A DNA stretch of 64,000 nucleotides from Neopestalotiopsis rosae (lineage: Eukaryota; Ascomycota; Sordariomycetes; Amphisphaeriales; Sporocadaceae), in the NCBI GenBank assembly GCA_023078685.1, contig JALGAS010000001.1, forward strand, positions 3,038,001 through 3,102,000, read 5' to 3'. The position numbers and the translations under genes are program-made. The notes under the pieces are model-generated. The model ran no database searches, was not told the origin of the DNA, and was given only the letters and a program-made list of their open reading frames with translations. Shown piece after piece: positions 59,172-64,000 of the stretch. Within the stretch, counting starts at the first letter, position 1. Each line of letters opens with the position of its first letter.

Positions 59172-61375
59172 GATCTCGACGGTACGGAGGGGTGTGGACC
59201 GACCGAGGATGTGGGATGTGGCTGTCGAGCGGAGTCGGAGGGCCCGTGTAGATAACCAAGTGGAAATGACGTTGTGGACCAGAGAGGCGTATGAGAGATA
59301 GCACGAGCCGAGAACGAGGCAAGGCAAGGCAAGGCAGGCAGGCAGGCGAAAGCAAACCAGAGAGCGGGCGGCGACGAGATGACAAGCGCGCAGAGAGCAA
59401 AGAACAAAAAAAACTTTAGAAAGGAGAGGCGCCAGGGGAGTTGGCAAAGGGATGGAGAATAATACCCGGCGAGAAGAAGCAGAAGTTCAATGAGCGGCAA
59501 CCGTCATGGCGGTCGGATACATCTGGAGTTGTTTTTTTATTTTATTATTTTTCCTCCTTCCCTGGTCGGAATAAAATAAATAAAATGAAAAAAGACGGCT
59601 GGATTTGTGTGAGTGATGATGCTCTTGCTGCTAACCTAGGCGCGGCTGGCGGGCGCGGGTGGGCAAGCGAGTGAGCGAACCGTAGTGTAGTGTAGTGTCG
59701 TAGGTCCAATGTAGGTAGTCAAGGTAGGCAAGGTAGACAAGGTAGTGTAGGAATCGGCGTGGGGCCAGTAGAGCAATCGCGATCTGAGATCTGTCAGATG
59801 CACCTGGAATATGCAAGTGCAGGCAAGGAGCCAGGCAAGTTCTTTTGTCAGTTCGTGGATTATCAGTGAATTACTGACTAGGTAGTCACAAGGGCCCGGA
59901 CTTGCCAATACGGCTGACATGACTTTTTTTTCCCTTTGGGTCTTTGGTGACATGGATGACGCCGCCTCATGTGGTGCAACTCGCTTAATGGCTACACGAC
60001 ACGGACAAAAGAGGAATACACACACCATTCGTCGACCGAGGATAATAGATAGGACTGAGTCATCTCCTCACCTCGATACCTCTACAGCATGCGTGCGGTG
60101 TACTATTTCAGACTTGGTAACAGGTTGTTGGGCAGTTGGGCAGTGTTTGAATGAGACCATTCCATCATTACCGTAATTTATTCCATCGTTGATGGGTCTT
60201 CCAGCCAGTCTAGTCTTCATACATTTACATGCCTGTATTATTCTGTCAAGTTTCAAAGCGGGCTTCCTAGTACATACAGTACGTACTATGAACGTTTACT
60301 TCTCGATAAGAAATGCCACATTCGGCGTGGACAAAAGGCATCAGCATGGATCTCATTTGGGCGTCTAAAAGGCCAATCCCCATCATTTAGCCATTTATTT
60401 TCCGATCATCCAAAGGCTGAAACCATTGGCAGTAGTCACTAGTTTGCTAGTTTGACACGATAGTACACTGCTGATGCCAGTGCCACACCATTCTAACCTA
60501 GGGCGTATGATGGATAAGTAGAGAAAAGATCAAGTTACTTGGTAGCCTTTACCATTCGCAGATAGTTGCCAAAAACTGCCGTGAGACTTATCATCATTGC
60601 CGACGAGGCTGTCTAGGTAGTAGTAGCCCAATACACACTGGTTTTTTATTTGCTTCACTCACTTTCGACGGGTGCGCATCACTACCTATGGGCCGCTGGG
60701 AACCAAGTCTGTGGAACAGCCGCATCCATTGCCAACCTTGGAGCTAACCCACATGTTTGGTTCCAGTTGAGTGGCTCCAGGCTGAAAATACTAAAACTAC
60801 AGGATAATATGACCGAGTAAATACTGTACTGTAGTAGTTTGCCCAACTATTTAGTACGATCCTATCCTTAATATTTACGTACCAGACAGTATGTCAATTC
60901 ATAGACATGTTGAAAGTCCAGAAAACTGTTTGCATGTTGCTTACCCACCAAAGGATTGTATCATGCTGCAGGTATCAAAAAGGCCTCCGACGTAATATGA
61001 TCATGACCTTCAAAAAAGACTCCGCTGCACGTACCTGTGCTCTTATTTAGTGGGCGGTCCAAAGGCTCCGGGGTAACATTTGAGCCTAATGAACAACGCT
61101 TAGATCCTTGCCTTTGATCATCATCATCCTTCCCTCTTTTCCCTCCGAGCGGAACAAGCAGCAGACCAGGTGCCAGGCTTGCCAGGCACAGAACATTGAA
61201 TACCTTGGTTAGGTTAGACGACGTAGTGTACGGAGTACATACATGGACCAACCACCGACATAATATGGGCACTGGGACCAGCAGCAGCAACAACTAAAAG
61301 TGGGTTGTCCTGCCCACTCAATTGAACCACCTCTGTCGTTTGGGCGTCAGCACAGACGCTGAGCCTTTTGGTTCC

Positions 61376-61389
61376 CGCGCGCGCGCGCG
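61376..61389. repeat. (CG)7 alternating tract
   Basis: Fourteen bases of perfect alternating CG, in the upstream region of the Srf1-like gene. Such tracts can adopt Z-DNA. Confidence 0.85.
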
Positions 61390-61609
61390 ACCGGCTGGCT
61401 GGCTTTTGGGCTTTGGCTGGCTACTGGTGCTGGTGCTGGCTCACTCTGGCTTTCTGTGACGCAAGCAATTTACAACCTTAAAATTTCCCTCGGCGCGAAC
61501 TTGATTTTCCCCTTCGTTTGCCCAGACCTACGTACAATCAACAATCAGAACTAAAAAAGATTGTGCGTGCTAATGGCTGGAGCACGCTCAACCCCGATCT
61601 CTAGGTGAG

Positions 61610-61685
61610 CTGCTTTGCTTTGCTCTGCTCTGCTCTGCTTGCCCAGCGCTGCTCTGCTCTGCACTGCTCTGCTCTGCTCAGCTTA
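61610..61685. repeat. Imperfect TGCTC pentanucleotide repeats
   Basis: About a dozen copies of TGCTC, TGCTT or TGCAC, some interrupted, lie about 0.46-0.53 kb before the start codon of the Srf1-like gene. They could be in its leader or promoter. Confidence 0.8.
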
Positions 61686-62143
61686 GCACCCTCTGCTGTC
61701 TGCTTCAGCGAGCGTCCAAGCATCATCTCCAGCCACCTTGACCCGACAGAGGCCCCAGAGTGCCCACTTCTTGACTGCGGCGAGCTTGGCAGGTACGCGC
61801 CCGTTCACGACAAGAGGGATTGAGTGACGGAGGGGACCAAACAGCTCCATCAGCATTCATTAGGACCACTGGTTTACTGAACGACAAAAGACATCTTGAT
61901 TTTCCTGCCGACAAACTCAGTATCTTTTGATTGCCTCCGTCGCCGCGTTGCGTCCAAGAAGAGAAGCTGCTTCACATCTACGCTCAAATTGCGACAGGAG
62001 GCCAGTCAGGTGGGGGCGCATGAAATGAGATGATTGTTACGAACAACAACGGCAACAATAACAACAACAAGACGCACGCACGCACTCGTTTATTCCGACC
62101 AGCCAGAGAAGCAACTTTTTCACATTAATTTCGGTCTCCCATA

Positions 62144-63241
62144 ATGACCGTCCGTGTCGTCCCGCCTTTCGCTAGGCTCGACGAGGACGATGATTTCGTC
62201 ACGTGGGAGGACATACCCGAGGAGCCGCCCCGACAGGGCATGGTCCGCCGCGTCTCCTCACACGGAGCCTTTGAGTCCTGGGTAGACGAGAGACTCACCA
62301 AGCGGCATAGACGCCCTGCCTGGCTCCTTAAGAAGAGCAATCGTCCCGGCCGCGAGCTGGACTACTTGCGCAGCGCTTCCCCCGTTATTCCAAAGGCCGT
62401 CGGCTTCCGGCCGTACGGCGAAGATCCGTACAGGAAATGGCGCCACTTATTACAGACGGCACCGCACTATGCGCCCGAAAACCACCACACCATCAGCTTT
62501 GAAGAACTCGAGGCTCAGCCTCAGGGCTCGCCGGTGCATTTGGAGCAGCAGCTCTCTAATGTCGTGTCCAAGCGGCACAATTGGTTCTTTGTGAACCCCC
62601 TACCGCAACTCATATTTCGACTTCTCGTGCTGGGTAGCACCATCTCCTCGCTTGCTATTGCCACCACACTGTACCGGACGCACTGGTGGTATACGACTAG
62701 TAACCCGTGGGAAACGGCCCAGAGGGGCCAAGTAATTCTTGCCATGTCGGTCGACTCACTCTCGGTCCCCTACGTCTTTTACATGACATTTGACGATGTA
62801 TTCGGCGCGCCGCTTGGCCTGCGGCGTCCTATAATCAAGGTCTCGCTTACACTTTTGGACCTCTTTTTCATTATACTCAAGGCGGCCAGCGCATCTTTGG
62901 CGTTTCAGGCATTGGAAACCTCTAGCGAAGAGTTGAATCTGAACCTGGTCAGGGCCCTGGCCGCTTGCATACTGACCGGCCTGGTGTTTTGGGTAGCGAA
63001 TTTCACTATCAGTCTCCTTCGCATCATTGAGCGTCTCGGAGGCATGGAAAAGGGGCGCAAGATTATGGAAAAGGGTCGCCGGAAAATGCGGCTGAGACAG
63101 CCCACTATGATGAATGGCTCGGCGACCATGAATGAAAAGGTCACCACTAATGGAAACGTTAATGGAAACAGAAATGGAATTGCCAACGCAACTAATGGGC
63201 GCCGCTTTTCTCGGCCGATATCGATATCGAAAAAGCGATGA
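62144..63241 (+). CDS. Four-TM membrane protein resembling Srf1, regulator of phospholipase D
   Basis: A single exon encodes 365 residues. Residues 1-150 are cytosolic, acidic at first (DEDDDFVTWEDIPEE) and then rich in basic residues. Four hydrophobic segments lie at about 153-177, 197-216, 230-254 and 268-294. The block DSLSVPYVFYMTFDDVFG followed by APLGLRRP and then LLDLFFIILKAASASLAFQALE (residues 204-257) matches my recollection of fungal proteins annotated as Srf1, the regulator of the phospholipase D Spo14. That link is from memory of the family pattern and is moderately sure. The C-terminal 65 residues are basic and then Asn/Gly/Met-rich (many NGN repeats), probably disordered. The start ATG is the first in the frame and follows a leader ending CTCCCATA. 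Confidence 0.68.
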   Translation: MTVRVVPPFARLDEDDDFVTWEDIPEEPPRQGMVRRVSSHGAFESWVDERLTKRHRRPAWLLKKSNRPGRELDYLRSASPVIPKAVGFRPYGEDPYRKWRHLLQTAPHYAPENHHTISFEELEAQPQGSPVHLEQQLSNVVSKRHNWFFVNPLPQLIFRLLVLGSTISSLAIATTLYRTHWWYTTSNPWETAQRGQVILAMSVDSLSVPYVFYMTFDDVFGAPLGLRRPIIKVSLTLLDLFFIILKAASASLAFQALETSSEELNLNLVRALAACILTGLVFWVANFTISLLRIIERLGGMEKGRKIMEKGRRKMRLRQPTMMNGSATMNEKVTTNGNVNGNRNGIANATNGRRFSRPISISKKR

Positions 63242-63940
63242 TGGAGCAGCAATTCCGCCATGTTCTTCTTCTTCTTGTTGTAATTAAAAGGCAGCTTGGA
63301 ATGTATCTTTACTATAAGAAATAGAAAAGTAAATGTATTTAGTAATGACACCCCCCAAAAATATCTTTCTCAAGAACGCCTGGTTCTTTATCCATTGATG
63401 ATGTCCTAATGCATAATTCAAAGTCACTAAGCAGCTTCTTCCTCAAAGCAAGTATGAAAGCCCAAGACCTGGGTTTTGTGATGGGATCGCAATTGCCTCC
63501 AAGGAAACAGTTGCGAGAAGCTTTGACACTGAGGAAGCATAAATGCGCAGTCTTGAATGCAGCGATTCAATTTAATTCTACATATTGACAATTTTCTTAC
63601 ACCCAGCCTCACTGGTGACAGTATTCTGTCTGGGTATCATCTCGTGTGACCTCGACCTTTCTACCAAACTCCATTTCCCAAAGATCACAAGCAATATGTT
63701 TGGCACAAGATGAACAAGGTGGGGGTTCTGTCTTGCTGACTCTGAGTCGTCCACTTCATATGCTCCGATCCTGATATACTCCACCTCTGCGGTATTGGGG
63801 CAGACGAAAACTGAGTACAATGCTAGCATGAAGAGGTCATATGGATGTCTTGGTGTCGGAATTCCATCTTATACTGCATCCGTTTCCAAAGCAAAGTTTG
63901 ATTGTGTACCGAGAGATCGTCATTTCAACGGCACCTCCAT
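63242..63940. other. Intergenic region at the right end
   Basis: This is the 3' flank of the Srf1-like gene and, if the right-edge gene is real, also of that leftward gene. The open frames at 63427-63829 on the minus strand have no recognisable features. Confidence 0.5.
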
Positions 63941-64000
63941 TCAATGCCGATTATAGCTTTCGCCTCGATAGCGATCCAGACCTCGACCGCCTCGCTCTTC
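63941..64000 (-). CDS. Possible C-terminal end of an Arg/Gly-rich protein (cut by right edge)
   Basis: Read leftward from the edge, the frame encodes 19 residues and a TGA: EERGGRGLDRYRGESYNRH. The RGG and RYRG elements and alternation of Arg with Gly, Asp and Tyr are what one expects at the tail of an RNA-binding or translation-factor protein. This is only 60 bases, so it is a suggestion. The opposite strand is also open from ATG at 63841 to the edge (MDVLVSEFHLILHPF...), with a less convincing composition. Confidence 0.35.
   Translation of the reverse strand, partial: EERGGRGLDRYRGESYNRH

Larger units (their letters stand above)
59172..62143. other. Divergent intergenic region of 3 kb between the Rab and Srf1-like genes
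   Basis: It serves as promoter and leader for both genes. Near the Rab start are AGGCA repeats (59315-59345) and AGGTAG/CAAGGTAG repeats (59700-59750). Further right are a TACGGAGTAC motif (61229-61238), a (CG)7 run (61376-61389) and a TGCTC-rich stretch (61610-61685). I see no protein gene; the minus-strand frame at 61293-60961 has no support. Confidence 0.55.

Overview
The window looks like nuclear DNA of a filamentous ascomycete (Pezizomycotina, most likely Sordariomycetes; Hypocreales is a guess). The reasons are the short introns (about 50-135 bp) with GTRNGT donors and YAG acceptors, occasional CTAAC branch points, pyrimidine/CAA-rich leaders, and gene families typical of these fungi. 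No bacterial, organellar or viral gene was seen, and no intact transposon, tRNA, rRNA or CRISPR array was recognised by eye.

Layout, left to right: the 3' part of a single-pass membrane protein gene (+, cut by the left edge); a Ufo1-like F-box/UIM protein (-); a 171-bp ATTG microsatellite; a DAL5/Tna1-type (ACS family) MFS transporter (-); an Msb2-like signalling mucin (-); an 8-kb region without a recognisable gene; FKBP12 (+, six exons); a 3.6-kb spacer; a full-length ABCC/MRP transporter (+, eight exons); about 14 kb almost free of genes except for one tiny CXXC-rich putative zinc-binding protein (-) with a spliced 5' UTR; the inositol pyrophosphate kinase/phosphatase Vip1 (-); UTP21 of the small-subunit processome (+); a DHA-type MFS exporter with a 13-nt micro-exon (+); a Rab-family GTPase (-); a 3-kb divergent promoter region; a four-TM Srf1-like protein (+); and, at the right edge, what may be the last 19 codons of an Arg/Gly-rich protein (-).

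The genes do not form a biosynthetic cluster or an operon-like unit. They are housekeeping and signalling functions: ubiquitin ligase adaptor, prolyl isomerase, ribosome biogenesis, inositol pyrophosphates, Rab trafficking, mucin sensor for MAPK signalling, and three transporters. Exon structures were rebuilt by hand from splice sites and reading phase; every multi-exon model given here closes in frame. The most notable points are the CXXC mini-gene at 34.7-35.2 kb, a possible spliced but non-coding leader at 30.8-34.3 kb, the two gene-poor blocks, an exact 25-residue repeat in the first gene, the 13-nt exon, and long homopolymer and microsatellite tracts.
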